Assembly (NCBI GenBank): GCA_965263285.1
Contig: CBDHHD010000016.1
Location: forward strand, 496,001 to 560,000
From: JASGCP01 sp965263285
Lineage (GTDB): Bacteria > Bacteroidota > Bacteroidia > Chitinophagales > Chitinophagaceae
Direction of reading: 5' to 3'
DNA: 64,000 bases
Shown here piece after piece: positions 45,712 through 54,972 of this stretch. A program made the position numbers and the translations under genes. A model generated the notes under the pieces. The model was not told where the DNA came from and did no database searches. It saw nothing but the letters and a program-made list of their open reading frames with translations. How positions within the stretch are numbered: the stretch's first letter is position 1; the number at the start of each line of letters is the position of its first letter.

Positions 45712-46026
45712 ATGTTTTGCTCTAATTGTGGTCAAGAGATTTTAAACGAAAAAGCAGTTGTTTGTGTTCAGTGTGGATCGGCTTTAAAAAAACAACTATT
45801 TAATGATTTATTAGAAGATGATCGAAAAGATTGGCTCGTTACCTTGTTATTAGCAATTTTTTTAGGAACATTAGGCATACATCGCTTTTATACAAAACAT
45901 ATAGCTATTGGTATTATTCAAGTACTCACATTAGGCGGATGCGGTATTTGGGCTTTGATAGACATTATTTTAATAGCTACAAATAAATTTAAAGACGCAG
46001 ATGGTAATTACTTATATAAAAAGTAA
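45712..46026 (+). CDS. Zinc-ribbon TM2 domain protein
   Basis: 104 residues. The N-terminus MFCSNCGQEI…CVQCGSAL is a CxxC/CxxC zinc ribbon. The C-terminal two thirds, VTLLLAIFLGTLGIHRFYTKHIAIGIIQVLTLGGCGIWALIDIILI, is a TM2 domain with two transmembrane helices. The role of bacterial TM2 proteins is unknown. It overlaps the following DUF2752 gene by 26 bp, a frequent pairing in the phylum. Confidence 0.88.
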   Translation: MFCSNCGQEILNEKAVVCVQCGSALKKQLFNDLLEDDRKDWLVTLLLAIFLGTLGIHRFYTKHIAIGIIQVLTLGGCGIWALIDIILIATNKFKDADGNYLYKK

Positions 46027-46297
46027 GACTGGTAATATAATAAAAATTATTTTACTACTATTATTGCCCATATCTATCTTTATTATTCCTTACTCTTTTA
46101 TAATTCATTCGCATATCACTATTTGTTTGTATAAAAATTTAATTGGTCACTCTTGTTATGGATGTGGGATGACAAGAGCGTTATTCTCAATTTTACATGG
46201 CAAATGGATGATTGCTTATCATTATAATGCCTTTTCTTTTATAGTATTTGCTTTATTACTCTTTCTTTATATAAAATTAATTATTGAGAATCTCTAG
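46001..46297 (+). CDS. DUF2752 membrane protein
   Basis: 98 residues. The diagnostic motif is GHSCYGCGMTRALFSILHG in the middle, between hydrophobic helices at about residues 14-33 and 75-95. The start at ATG 46001 lies inside the TM2 gene, implying coupled translation; no later ATG would retain the first helix. The function of the family is not known. Confidence 0.8.
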   Translation: MVITYIKSKTGNIIKIILLLLLPISIFIIPYSFIIHSHITICLYKNLIGHSCYGCGMTRALFSILHGKWMIAYHYNAFSFIVFALLLFLYIKLIIENL

Positions 46298-46371
46298 TTT
46301 TATACATCTAAAATTCAAGTAATGTAATAAATACAACTTTTTAGCAGGCCAATTAATAATACCAAATATTT

Positions 46372-46813
46372 TGGCTACATCTTTTTTTGAGGTGCTGGGG
46401 GGGGTATTTATGTTTTTTGTAATTACTCAGGTATAGGTTCATCATTTATTTTTTATATCCTTTTCTTTCTTTTGTCTTGATACAAAAGAAAGAAACAAAG
46501 AAAAAATCAAGCCTGCAGATAAAGAGATACAAAACTACGGCTCGCTACGCTAGCAAGAATGAATGGGAGGCGGTGAGGTATGAATCGTTATGATGAGCTT
46601 ATCCATAGTGATCTTTTATGTAAATACTTTATGCTCATCATAACGATTCATATATAAAAACTTCCGCCTCCACATTCTCGCTGGTCGCTTCACTCACCTC
46701 GTTTTGTAACGCTCTTTATCTGAGGGCAGTCCTCATCAGATATTTCCTATTATTTCCATGTTTATATTTATTTAATAATCCATGCTTCCAGCACCTCAAA
46801 AAAAGATGTAGCC
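46372..46813 (+). repeat. Fold-back MITE-like repeat, copy 11 (full length, 442 bp) with target duplication
   Basis: Perfect termini GGCTACATC-T7-GAGGTGCTGG and CCAGCACCTC-A7-GATGTAGCC are flanked by the 8-bp direct repeat AATATTTT (46364-46371 and 46814-46821). This is the best example of a complete, recently inserted family member. A G run of variable length follows the left terminus. Confidence 0.95.
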
Positions 46814-46821
46814 AATATTTT

Positions 46822-47281
46822 TTTATAGAAAGGAGAAAAAGCTGTATTCTTACCCCTTCCTACATGTGTCCTCTCAATAAGTTATAGAAAAGGAATATGC
46901 TACTCGCCCTAAATTGAGCATTTTTTTTCATAGATTCTAATTTTACTTTAAATTCTAATGATATACAGCAACGCTTGAGAATAAACGCATCAAGAGGTGT
47001 TGTATATTCAAAATATAAAACTATTCTTTATTTTATTTTTTACCTTAACTTATTGAGAGAATACACAAAAAAAATTATAAGTAATTAACTATTTAGTTTC
47101 ACAACGTTGTTGATGGTTTTTCATCTAAACTTATGTTTCTTACCTCCTCATTGATTGGCCTATTTTTTAAACCTTCATTTACAGCTTCAATCCATTATGC
47201 TATTAACGGCTAAATCTTTTTTAATTATTATTTTGAATTGATTATTGAATTTAGTATCTTATTTTCATAAATAGTTTATTT
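46822..47281. other. Intergenic region before the Cys-rich peptide gene
   Basis: No gene is seen. The 30-bp sequence TTTAGTTTCACAACGTTGTT… at 47091-47120 repeats 29036-29065, the DNA next to the hsdR fragment. The rest is AT-rich with no clear promoter. Confidence 0.45.
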
Positions 47282-47554
47282 ATGAAAAAAGAATTGAAAG
47301 ATTTAGGTCAAATTCTATATAGAAAAGAATTGAAAAACGAAGAATTAAAAAATTCTATTGGTGGAAAAGGATACACTTGTGGAGGTTTCAATTGTTATCA
47401 AACTTGTACAACATTAAGTGGAAATAGAAGATGCGCTAGATATTCCGTTGACAGATATGTTGATGCTGGTTGGGGCTGTAGTGGTGGATCTGCAGTAGCG
47501 CAATGTTGGTGCTATGGTTCTTTTGGATCTGGTACAACTCATTTATGTGAATAA
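47282..47554 (+). CDS. Double-glycine leader, cysteine-rich secreted peptide precursor
   Basis: 90 residues. The leader MKKELKDLGQILYRKELKN… ends ELKNSIGG at residue 28 and looks like leaders of Bacteroidota GG-type natural-product/bacteriocin precursors. The core (62 residues) has eight Cys (CGGFNC, CTTLSGNRRC, GWGC, CWC, LCE) and many Gly and Ser, an even number suited to disulfides. It shares the LG…LK…L…GG pattern with the peptides at 29.6 and 30.0 kb but not their core. No transporter or immunity gene is adjacent. A composite-element terminus lies 12 bp downstream. Confidence 0.65.
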   Translation: MKKELKDLGQILYRKELKNEELKNSIGGKGYTCGGFNCYQTCTTLSGNRRCARYSVDRYVDAGWGCSGGSAVAQCWCYGSFGSGTTHLCE

Positions 47555-47566
47555 ATTTACATAGTT

Positions 47567-47590
47567 ACTCACACTAAATTTAGTTATGCC
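47567..47590 (+). repeat. Solo 24-bp outer terminal repeat
   Basis: ACTCACACTAAATTTAGTTATGCC matches the right terminus of the composite element at 30654-30677 except at the first base or two. The opposite terminus and body are missing. It contains the self-complementary ACTAAATTTAGT. Confidence 0.65.
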
Positions 47591-47664
47591 AAAATTTATA
47601 AGTAATTAAACATTCAATAACATATAAATTTTATACACTCAAATATATAACTACTTAACCCTTA

Positions 47665-48375
47665 TTATAATTTTTTCATTATTTCATCTACAATGCCATA
47701 TTGAATAGATTCTTTCGCATCCATCCAATAGTCGCGGTCAAAATCATTGAGAATTTTTTCAACTGATTTGTTACAATTTTTAGCTAGGATCTCAGCACCT
47801 ATTTGCTTGGTTTTTTGCATTTGTACAGCTTGTATCTCAATATCAGCAGAAGTAGCTTGAAAATGTCCACTTAAACTAGGTTGATGAATCATCACTTCGC
47901 CATGAGGATAGATAAATCGCTTTCCTTTTTTACCAGCACTAAGTAAGAGAGAAGCCATGCTTGCAGCCAATCCCATACAAATTGTACTTACAGGAGATTG
48001 AATAAGTTGCATGGTATCATATATTACCATACCACTAGTTACAATACCACCTCCGCTATTAATATAAAATTTTATTTCTTTACCAGGTTCCTCAGCATCT
48101 AATAACAATAAACTAGTTGTAATCTCTTTTGCACTTTTATCATCCACAACTCCCCATAGATAAACACTTCTTTTTTCAAAAAATAATTTTTCTAATTTCT
48201 TATTAATAAATGAATCTGCTTCCTTCTTTGCTTCTTTATTTTTTTTTTCGTCATCATCATCATCATCATCATCTCCATCCTCTTCTTTCTTTTTTACTTT
48301 GATATCATAAGAAGGCAATCCAATATATGAAGATGGTTTTTTATTTTTATTAAAAGTTATTTTTTTTCTTGTCAT
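47665..48375 (-). CDS. clpP: ClpP-family serine protease, second copy with Asp-rich N-terminal extension
   Basis: 236 residues. The catalytic triad is present: Ser in GLAASMASLLLSAG, His in VMIHQPSLSG, Asp in NDFDRDYWMDA. The N-terminal 60 residues are unusual, with a run of eight or so Asp coded by GAT repeats followed by Lys/Glu-rich sequence, which could shape hexamer docking. It starts inside the stop of the upstream clpP (ATGA at 48372-48375), so the two should be made together and might form a mixed tetradecamer; that is inference. Confidence 0.88.
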   Translation of the reverse strand: MTRKKITFNKNKKPSSYIGLPSYDIKVKKKEEDGDDDDDDDDEKKNKEAKKEADSFINKKLEKLFFEKRSVYLWGVVDDKSAKEITTSLLLLDAEEPGKEIKFYINSGGGIVTSGMVIYDTMQLIQSPVSTICMGLAASMASLLLSAGKKGKRFIYPHGEVMIHQPSLSGHFQATSADIEIQAVQMQKTKQIGAEILAKNCNKSVEKILNDFDRDYWMDAKESIQYGIVDEIMKKL

Positions 48376-49064
48376 TTTTTATTTTTTTGAGGGTTAACAA
48401 GTAATACTTCGTCTACTAATCCATAATTTTTAGCTTCTATAGCTGTCATCCAAAAGTCTCGATCACAATCTTTCGCAATAATGTCTTTAGGTTGATTAGT
48501 ATGTAAAGATAAAATATCGTATAATTCTATTTTTAACTTTTTAATTTCATTGACTGTAATTTCAATATCGGTAGCTTGTCCTCCAATAGCTCCACTTGGT
48601 TGGTGTAACATAATACGACTATGTTTTAAAGCAGTTCTTTTTCCAGGAGTTCCGGCAGTAAGTAAAATAGCGCCAAAGCTTGCGGCAATACTAGTACAAA
48701 TGGTACTTACATCTGGATGAATAAACTGTATGGTATCATACACTCCTAAGCCTGCATATACACTCCCCCCCGGGCAATTAATATACATTTGAATATCTCG
48801 TGTTCGGTCTACACTTTCTAAAAAAAGCAGTTGAGCTGTAACAATATTAGCCACATAATCATCAATTGCTTCTCCCAAAAAAATAATTCTATCCATCATC
48901 AACCTACTAAATACATCCATTTGAGCAATATTCATAGGTCGTTCTTCTATAATATAAGGCGTAAGATTAGTAGGTGTAAATATTTTTTTATACTGATGTA
49001 ATGCAGTGCTACTAATTTTTCTATGCCCAATTGCAAATCGCTCAAATTCCTTTGAATAGTTCAT
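48372..49064 (-). CDS. clpP: ATP-dependent Clp protease proteolytic subunit
   Basis: 230 residues. Catalytic Ser in TSIAASFGAILLTAG, His in IMLHQPSGAIGG, and Asp in KDCDRDFWMTA are in place, and the N-terminal processing region is typical (SRLMMDRIIFLGEAIDDYVAN). With ClpX or ClpA it degrades unfolded and tagged proteins. It lies 42 bp after secDF and overlaps the second clpP. Confidence 0.93.
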   Translation of the reverse strand: MNYSKEFERFAIGHRKISSTALHQYKKIFTPTNLTPYIIEERPMNIAQMDVFSRLMMDRIIFLGEAIDDYVANIVTAQLLFLESVDRTRDIQMYINCPGGSVYAGLGVYDTIQFIHPDVSTICTSIAASFGAILLTAGTPGKRTALKHSRIMLHQPSGAIGGQATDIEITVNEIKKLKIELYDILSLHTNQPKDIIAKDCDRDFWMTAIEAKNYGLVDEVLLVNPQKNKK

Positions 49065-49106
49065 GATTGCATAAATTAAAATGAATTAAATAGTGTCATA
49101 TTTGTC

Positions 49107-52106
49107 TCATGTGGTTTGAGGTGTAGAAGTATTTCTCCCCAATGGTCTATTTTTACCAAAGTCAACTAAAATAGGAGAGGCTACAAATATAGAAGAATAG
49201 GTTCCCGTAATTACACCTATAAGCATAGCAAAAGCAAATCCTCTTGTTACTTCTCCGCCAAAAATAAACAATATTAAAATGGTAATAAACACAGTTAAGG
49301 AAGTCATAATAGTACGACTAAGTGTTTGATTAATAGCAGTATTAATCACTTGTTCTTTTGTATAATGCGGGTACAAACGACTATCTTCACGAATACGGTC
49401 ATACACAATTACCGTATCATTCATAGAGAATCCTATTACTGTAAGTACTGCAGCTATAAATTGTTGATCAATTTCAAGTGGGAAAGGTACAATATTTCTA
49501 AAAAATGAAAATACAGCAAGTGTTACAAACACATCATGTAATAATGATATAATAGTACCCAATGAATATCTCCAATCTCTAAATCTAATAAAGATATAAA
49601 AACATATAATAATGATAGCAAAAATAGCTGCTTTCACTGCCCCTGCTTTTAAATCATCTGAAATAGAAGGCAATACCGTTTGAGAGCTCTGTTTGTATTT
49701 TGTGTCGAATGTTTGATAAGATGTACCATTAGGTAATACAGCTTGTAAACCTTTGAAAAGCGATCTTTCTACAATGCTATCCACATTTCCTTTTATTTCA
49801 TGGATAAGATATGCTGTTGTAATGCTTAACTGATTATTACTACCAATAGTTTTAATAATAGGAGATTCGTTATTAAAAGCTTTTTTTAATTCATCTCTCA
49901 CTAGCTCAGGAGCAATAGGCCTATCAAAACGAATCACAAAACTTCTTCCCCCCGAAAATTCAACTCCTTTGTCAAATCCATGTATAAACGATCCAATTCC
50001 TATAATAAGAACAAAGCAAGATATCACATATGTAATTTTTCGATATTCAATAAATTTAAAAGATGCATGTTTAAATATTTTTTTAGATATACCAGTAAAA
50101 TATTCAAAATGCCTGCCTTTCTTTTCAGTATATATATCGGTAACTAAACGAGAAATTAAAATACCACAGAAAAGGCTTAGTATAATACCTACCATTTGGG
50201 TTGTAGCAAAGCCTAATACAGGACCTAATCCAAAAATAAATAATATACATGCAGTTAAAAAAGTAGTTACATGGGCATCTAATACAGGAGCTAAAGATCG
50301 TTTATAGCCATCTTGTACAGCAGTAGCATATCCCTTTCCCTTTGATATTTCTTCTTTTATGCGTTCAAAAATAATTACATTCGTATCTACAGCCATGCCA
50401 ATGGTAAGTACTAAACCCGCGATACCAGGTGCTGTTAAGGTAAATCCCAATGCAGCTAATATACCTACTGTAAAGAGCAGGTTTAATATTAATGCAATAT
50501 TAGCTACCCATCCAGCCGAATTATAATACAATAACATTAATCCAAAGATGATAATAAAAGATATAATAAAAGCCATAGCTCCTCCTTTCACTGCTGCTGC
50601 GCCTAGGGTAGGTCCAACAATTTGCTCTTGTACAATTCTGGCTGGTGCTGGTAGTTTACCACTTTGTAAGATATCGGCTAAGTCTTGTGCTTCTGCTAAA
50701 GAGTAATTACCTGTAATTTCTGAATTACCATCTGTAATAGCTACATTTACAAATGGAGCAGAATATACAAAATTATCTAATACAATGGCAATGGGTTTAC
50801 CAATATTTTTGCTAGTGAGGTCGGCCCATAAACGGGTACCTACTCTATCCATGGACATACGAATAGCAATACGACCTGTTTCATCATAATCCTGTGTAGC
50901 CGATATCACATGATCCCCCTCTAATGGAGCTTGTCCGTTAGGGAGCGTTTTAACTGCATAGAGCAGAAGAATGTTTTGTGTTTTAGTATCTTTGCTATCT
51001 ATTCTACCAAACATGAATTCACAATTATCGGGTAATTTATTTCTTACAATATCACCATCTAAATAGGCTAATAACTTAGCCGTATCACTTATAAGTACAT
51101 AACCAATATTAGCAGGGAGAGACTCTTTTCCACTTTTATCTTTATAAGGTTGCACAAATTGAACAATTCTTCTTAAAGGATATTCATTGGCTTTTAATTT
51201 TATACTATCTGCCATTTTACTAGCTTGAGAAGATGAATCAGATAACCCACTTAACTCTGCTTGTAATGATTTATCTGCATCTACTAAATCTTGCCCTATA
51301 TCATTAAGTGTATACAACTCAAAGAATTGAAGGTTAGCAGTAGATTGTAAATATTTTTTTATTCTTTCAGGATCGTTTACGCCAGCCAATTCAATCGATA
51401 TAACACCTTTACTAGGATTAGGATTAATATTAGGAGAGGATAGACCAAAACGGTCGATTCTTCTTTCTAATATATGAAGCGTATTTTGGAAAGCAAGTTG
51501 AGCTTGTGTACGAAGATATGCTAATACTTGTTCATTGGTAGATGCTGGAGTAAGATTTCCATTACTTCGTTGTATAAAAAAAGAAGTTAATTTTTTATTG
51601 GGATTCGATTGTAAATAATTGTTATAAAAAAGTGTAATTAAGTTTCCGTTGTTATTTGCTTTTTCTATAATAGCTTTATTTAAAGCCGTGTTAAAAGAAG
51701 GATCTTTTGTATAATTTGACAATGCTCTTACTAAACCATCAATACCTACTTCCATTGTAACACTAATGCCCCCTTGTAAATCTAATCCTAGCGTAAGTTC
51801 TTTATCTTTTGCATTTTGATAGGTTGTTAAATTAAAAGGACCAATATTTTTATTTTTTGTACTATCAAGCCAAAATTGAGTTTTAGCTTGTACTATATTA
51901 GCAAGCGTGTCGGCATACGCTATTTGTAATGCACGATTATTAGGATATTTTTTTATGGGAGAAATTAATCTTGCATGTACCCATTTCTCTGCTTGATCAT
52001 GAATTGTGCTTTGATAACTTCTTGCAATAAATGTAAAAGAAAGCTGGTATACACAAATAAGAATCAATGCTATAGCAAAAAAACGAACGAGTCCTTTTAA
52101 CTTCAT
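49107..52106 (-). CDS. secDF: Fused protein translocase subunit SecDF
   Basis: 999 residues. The SecD part has an N-terminal helix (LVRFFAIALILICVYQLSF), the LGLDLQGGISVTMEV motif, a large periplasmic region and helices with LVLTIGMAVDTNVIIFERIKEE. The SecF part starts near residue 690 (IGSFIHGFDKGVEFSGGRSF) and has VIGFSMNDTVIVYDRIREDS. It uses the proton gradient to pull secreted proteins across the membrane. A single fused gene is standard in Bacteroidota. It is followed by the two clpP genes. Confidence 0.96.
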   Translation of the reverse strand: MKLKGLVRFFAIALILICVYQLSFTFIARSYQSTIHDQAEKWVHARLISPIKKYPNNRALQIAYADTLANIVQAKTQFWLDSTKNKNIGPFNLTTYQNAKDKELTLGLDLQGGISVTMEVGIDGLVRALSNYTKDPSFNTALNKAIIEKANNNGNLITLFYNNYLQSNPNKKLTSFFIQRSNGNLTPASTNEQVLAYLRTQAQLAFQNTLHILERRIDRFGLSSPNINPNPSKGVISIELAGVNDPERIKKYLQSTANLQFFELYTLNDIGQDLVDADKSLQAELSGLSDSSSQASKMADSIKLKANEYPLRRIVQFVQPYKDKSGKESLPANIGYVLISDTAKLLAYLDGDIVRNKLPDNCEFMFGRIDSKDTKTQNILLLYAVKTLPNGQAPLEGDHVISATQDYDETGRIAIRMSMDRVGTRLWADLTSKNIGKPIAIVLDNFVYSAPFVNVAITDGNSEITGNYSLAEAQDLADILQSGKLPAPARIVQEQIVGPTLGAAAVKGGAMAFIISFIIIFGLMLLYYNSAGWVANIALILNLLFTVGILAALGFTLTAPGIAGLVLTIGMAVDTNVIIFERIKEEISKGKGYATAVQDGYKRSLAPVLDAHVTTFLTACILFIFGLGPVLGFATTQMVGIILSLFCGILISRLVTDIYTEKKGRHFEYFTGISKKIFKHASFKFIEYRKITYVISCFVLIIGIGSFIHGFDKGVEFSGGRSFVIRFDRPIAPELVRDELKKAFNNESPIIKTIGSNNQLSITTAYLIHEIKGNVDSIVERSLFKGLQAVLPNGTSYQTFDTKYKQSSQTVLPSISDDLKAGAVKAAIFAIIIICFYIFIRFRDWRYSLGTIISLLHDVFVTLAVFSFFRNIVPFPLEIDQQFIAAVLTVIGFSMNDTVIVYDRIREDSRLYPHYTKEQVINTAINQTLSRTIMTSLTVFITILILFIFGGEVTRGFAFAMLIGVITGTYSSIFVASPILVDFGKNRPLGRNTSTPQTT

Positions 52107-52334
52107 AAAAAATTTTAGAGTTGCAAAGATACAAGTTTTATATAAAAATAGCTAACTATTATCTTGTATAATTAATTTCTATTAATTATAATCTAGTTAC
52201 ATAAACAATTCAGATGTTATACTTATATTTTATATACTAATTACAGATAGAACAAATAGTATTTTTGTATGTAACATTTTATATATTTGCATTTAGATTT
52301 AGATTTATTTTTATATTTTATAAAATTATTTTTT

Positions 52335-53813
52335 ATGTCTGATAAGAAAGTGAAAATTACTACAGTAGCAGGCGTTCCTTATATAAATGATCAAAAATCA
52401 TTGGAAGCAGGTAAGAAAGGACCTTTATTATTAAAAGATTTTACATTAATTGAAAAACTATCGCATTTTAGTCGAGAGAGAATTCCTGAACGAGTAGTGC
52501 ATGCTAAAGGAACTGGGGCGTATGGTACTTTTAAAGTAACAAATGATATTACAAAATACACCCATGCAAAAGTATTTGATACCATTGGTAAAACTACAAG
52601 GGTATTTGCACGATTTTCTACTGCTAGTGGAGAAAAAGGAAGTGCTGATACAGAAAGAGATCCTAGAGGGTTTGCGGTAAAATTTTATACAGAAGATGGA
52701 AATTGGGATTTGGTAGGAAATAATACACCTATTTTCTTTGTAAATGATGCTAAGAAATTTCCTGATTTTATCCATACACAAAAAATAAATCCAATAACCA
52801 ATTGCAAAGATAGTACCATGATGTGGGATTATTGGAGTTTTAATCCTGAAAGTATTCACCAAGTACTTTTTTTAATGTCAGATCGTGGCACACCCGTAGG
52901 GTATAGACATATGAACGGTTATGGTTCTCATACATTTAGTATGATTAATGCACAGGGAGAAAAAACATGGGTTAAATTTCATTTTAAAACCAAACAAGGA
53001 ATTAAAAATTTTACAGCTGAAGAAGCGGCAACATACAAACAGAAAGACCCTGACTTTTCACAAAGAGATCTGGTAGAAGCTATTGACAATAAGCAATTCC
53101 CCGCTTGGCAATTGAAAATTCAAGTGATGACTAAACAACAAGCTAAACATCTATCTTTTAATCCGTTTGATGTTACGAAGGTATGGTCACATAAAGATTT
53201 TCCTTTAATAGACGTAGGAACATTAGAATTAAATGAAGTGCCTAATAATTATTTTGCACATGTAGAGCAAAGTGCTTTTTCACCCGCTAGTGTAGTTCCT
53301 GGCATAAGCTACTCGCCTGACAAAATGCTACAAGGTCGATTATTCTCATATGCCGATGCACATAGATATAGATTAGGTGTGAATTATGAGCAATTGAAAG
53401 TGAATAAATGTCCTTTTATGGTACACAACTATCAAAGAGATGGTTTTATGGCCATAAATAATGGAGAAGATAAACCTAATTATTACCCTAATAGTTTTGA
53501 TGATGTTGATATAACTCCCCAAGGGAAATATGTTGAACCTACCGACACACTAGAAGATGCTATAGGTGATTGGAATGATAAACCAGACGATCATTATTCT
53601 CAACCTCATATTTTCTTTAATAAAGTTTTATCTGCAGAAGATAAAAGAAAATTGATTAATAATATTGCCACTTCTATGAATGATATTAAAACCTCTAAAA
53701 GAGATATTATTATTCAAAGGCAATTATGTCATTTTTTTAGAGTAGATAAAACATTAGGTTTAGAAATTGCTCAAAAATTAGGAGTAGATATAAGTAAATT
53801 ACCTAATATGTAG
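52335..53813 (+). CDS. katA: Monofunctional haem catalase
   Basis: 492 residues from ATG 52335 (MSDKKVKITTVAGVPY); the longer frame from 52287 adds a hydrophobic stretch outside family length. The active-site His is in RVVHAKGTGAYG, the Asn in GNNTPIFFVND, and the haem Tyr in RLFSYADAHRYRLG. It is a clade-3-like small-subunit catalase that breaks down hydrogen peroxide. A TATTTTTG box at 52260-52267 is a weak promoter candidate. The gene stands alone. Confidence 0.95.
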   Translation: MSDKKVKITTVAGVPYINDQKSLEAGKKGPLLLKDFTLIEKLSHFSRERIPERVVHAKGTGAYGTFKVTNDITKYTHAKVFDTIGKTTRVFARFSTASGEKGSADTERDPRGFAVKFYTEDGNWDLVGNNTPIFFVNDAKKFPDFIHTQKINPITNCKDSTMMWDYWSFNPESIHQVLFLMSDRGTPVGYRHMNGYGSHTFSMINAQGEKTWVKFHFKTKQGIKNFTAEEAATYKQKDPDFSQRDLVEAIDNKQFPAWQLKIQVMTKQQAKHLSFNPFDVTKVWSHKDFPLIDVGTLELNEVPNNYFAHVEQSAFSPASVVPGISYSPDKMLQGRLFSYADAHRYRLGVNYEQLKVNKCPFMVHNYQRDGFMAINNGEDKPNYYPNSFDDVDITPQGKYVEPTDTLEDAIGDWNDKPDDHYSQPHIFFNKVLSAEDKRKLINNIATSMNDIKTSKRDIIIQRQLCHFFRVDKTLGLEIAQKLGVDISKLPNM

Positions 53814-53837
53814 ATCTATCGTAATTGTTATTTTTAA

Positions 53838-54030
53838 GACATAACTAAATTTAGCGAGGGAACTATGTGGATACATCCTTTTTTTAAAGTGCTAAGAGGT
53901 TTTTAATAAATGGCAACTACTCATGTATAGGTTCATGCTCGTTTTTATATCTTTGTTTCTTTCTTTTGTCTTGATACAAAAGAAAGAAACAAAGATATAA
54001 TCAAGCCTGCAGATAAAGAAAGAGTAACCC
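53838..54030 (+). repeat. Degraded composite/fold-back repeat end, copy 12
   Basis: This begins with a diverged outer terminus (GACATAACTAAATTTAGCGAGG), then a diverged fold-back left end (GGATACATCC-T7-AAAGTGCT), the GTATAGGTTCATG segment, the TACAAAAGAAAG hairpin and CCTGCAGATAAAGA, where it stops. The right half is missing. Confidence 0.75.
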
Positions 54031-54054
54031 AAATATTAGCTTATACCTACATCA

Positions 54055-54972
54055 TCACAGAAAAAGATATAAATAAATACCAACTACTGCTTTTACTATC
54101 ATCAAACCATCAACTACAAAGAGCCAATATAAAAGACTCTTCTTTTTAAATAATGAATAAGTGACTAATAGCAACAAAATATAAGGTAAACTTTGTAAAA
54201 CAACCATTTGTTTTGTATATAAGTGAGAAAAAACAAAATCCATCCTTAATAACCAACTACATAATACGAGAGGCAGAACAATATAATACACCGTTCTACT
54301 AATGCCTAAGCTAATGGGGAAAGTTTGCAATTTCTTTTTCTTATCACTTTCTATATCTTTTATATCAAATAAAATACAAAGAATAGAAATAAAGATAAAA
54401 TTATCAAAAAACAATAATAGATGAGGCAATATAAGATATGCTCTAGGTTCTGTTTGAAGATTATAACATGCAATAGGAAAATAATAGCACATACCAGCCC
54501 ATACCCATCCTAATGCAAAAGGCTTTATCCAGCCCATATTACGCAATGAGCGGTGAGAAAAAAAAGAAAATGTATATAAAAACGCTGCGAAGGGAAACAC
54601 TGCTACCAACGCATAGTACCACATGTGAACACCAAAAAAATAGAACCAATAATGAACAGCTGTATAGGTAGCAATAATCAATAAAATCAATATACATATT
54701 ATATAAGTTACAGATATATACTTATGATATTGAATATACCATTGCGTACGAGTATTATCCATACATGCATAACTATTCTTTCTATAAATAGCGGTATAAT
54801 ACACCACCGTGCCAATAAAAGAAAAAATATAAAAATAAAACTTGCAAAAAGGAATATGATTATCTATACTTGCAACAAAGCTAAGAAGCAACATGCAAAT
54901 AGCGTAAAAGGCATTGCTGTAAACAATAAAAGATAATATTTTTTTTATATATAACAAAAAATTATAATACAT
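54055..54972 (-). CDS. UbiA-like polytopic membrane protein
   Basis: 305 residues, with about eight or nine hydrophobic helices. The motif LFDIKDIESDKKKKLQTFPISLG corresponds to the second Asp-rich signature of UbiA prenyltransferases. The first (NxxxDxxxD) is not evident, where MDNTRTQWYIQYH stands, so activity on a prenyl diphosphate is uncertain. Related proteins in the phylum are annotated only as UbiA-like or hypothetical. Its ATG directly follows the GH3 stop on the same strand (no gap), so the two may be cotranscribed. Confidence 0.55.
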   Translation of the reverse strand: MYYNFLLYIKKILSFIVYSNAFYAICMLLLSFVASIDNHIPFCKFYFYIFSFIGTVVYYTAIYRKNSYACMDNTRTQWYIQYHKYISVTYIICILILLIIATYTAVHYWFYFFGVHMWYYALVAVFPFAAFLYTFSFFSHRSLRNMGWIKPFALGWVWAGMCYYFPIACYNLQTEPRAYLILPHLLLFFDNFIFISILCILFDIKDIESDKKKKLQTFPISLGISRTVYYIVLPLVLCSWLLRMDFVFSHLYTKQMVVLQSLPYILLLLVTYSLFKKKSLLYWLFVVDGLMIVKAVVGIYLYLFL

